From: Mastigamoeba balamuthi
Taxonomy: Eukaryota; Evosea; Mastigamoebida; Mastigamoebidae
Assembly (NCBI GenBank): GCA_902651635.1
Contig: CACRSC010000042.1
Coordinates: 245,442 to 274,091, forward strand
Direction: 5' to 3'
Length of the DNA stretch: 28,650 nt
Shown here in pieces: positions 28,197-28,650 of this stretch (its first letter is position 1; every line of letters begins with the position of its first letter). The notes beneath the pieces were generated by a model that was given only the letters and a program-made list of their open reading frames with translations, was not told the origin of the DNA and searched no databases. A program made the position numbers and the translations under genes.

Positions 28197-28650
28197 CGGA
28201 AAGCTCTTGGTCTCGATAAGAGCCACTTTACGCCTTGACTACTAATTTTGAACAGGGCGAGAATCGTTATGAGGAAGTGAGATACTCTTGAGGGAGCAAG
28301 CCTCCCATGATCCAGGGACTCGCACCACCTCCATAAGGACACATGATAGATGTTAAAGCATGCGCGGCAAGTGAATAGTCGAAGGTGGTCCAGGTGGTGC
28401 TCACTTGGTATCCCCATTGAAGGTTATATACTACCTTATGAATCGCCAGGATCAATTGCCTTCTTTAAATATCTCTCAGATATCATCCATTTCTGCAAGA
28501 GACTTCCTATACAACATGCTGCTCCTCAGTGGTACACTGACGCACATGCCAACAATTCTTATTGCCTATTAAGAGATGGGGCCTCTACATCGCTCTTTTC
28601 CTGGAAAGATATGTGACATTGCTCTCCAAATCAGAAGATGATCACCTGTT
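28197..28650. other. Upstream region of phosphatase-like copy 2
   Basis: No gene is seen in 454 bp. It is AT-richer and presumably includes the promoter. AATCGCCAGGATCAATT at 28441-28457 faintly resembles the palindromic motif of the first 6 kb but is disrupted. Confidence 0.4.

Overview
The window looks like nuclear DNA of a free-living microbial eukaryote: genes are split by many short spliceosomal introns, and the proteins are eukaryotic (alpha-COP, a TRIP12/Ufd4-type HECT ligase, a SPATA4-like CH-domain protein, PPP-family phosphatase relatives). The SPATA4-like gene hints that the organism has, or had, a flagellum. I cannot name the species from the sequence.

There are two compositional zones. 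Bases 1 to about 6,600 are AT-richer. They hold one unrecognised gene on the minus strand (about 97-1201) and one long, intron-dense, unrecognised gene on the plus strand (about 1980-5960). The best-supported introns here are very small (31-44 nt), and several carry one related palindrome with sense consensus near TTATYGCTGGYGATAA. Ten copies of that palindrome lie in the first 6.1 kb. From about 6.7 kb to 25.8 kb the DNA is strongly GC-rich and holds, in order: alpha-COP (minus), an unrecognised Cys-rich gene (plus), a HECT ubiquitin ligase with ten inferred exons (plus), a small unrecognised protein (plus), a degenerate PPP-phosphatase-like gene (plus), a helical-repeat protein (minus), a SPATA4-like protein (minus) and a CDC25/rhodanese-like protein (plus). 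From about 25.9 kb to the end, composition is intermediate. This part holds a second, minus-strand copy of the phosphatase-like gene with all four introns at the same places and phases.

Functional themes are housekeeping (COPI coat, ubiquitin-fusion-degradation type E3) plus lineage-specific genes. Most exon joins were deduced by reading frame and protein-family continuity, and the phase arithmetic is given in each entry. Sequence-quality caveats: a single N at 23596 joins two near-identical 562-bp stretches, almost certainly an uncollapsed contig overlap; the HECT gene is out of frame near 15853-15862; and the 11.4-12.6 kb gene appears to have a miscounted C run near 12106.
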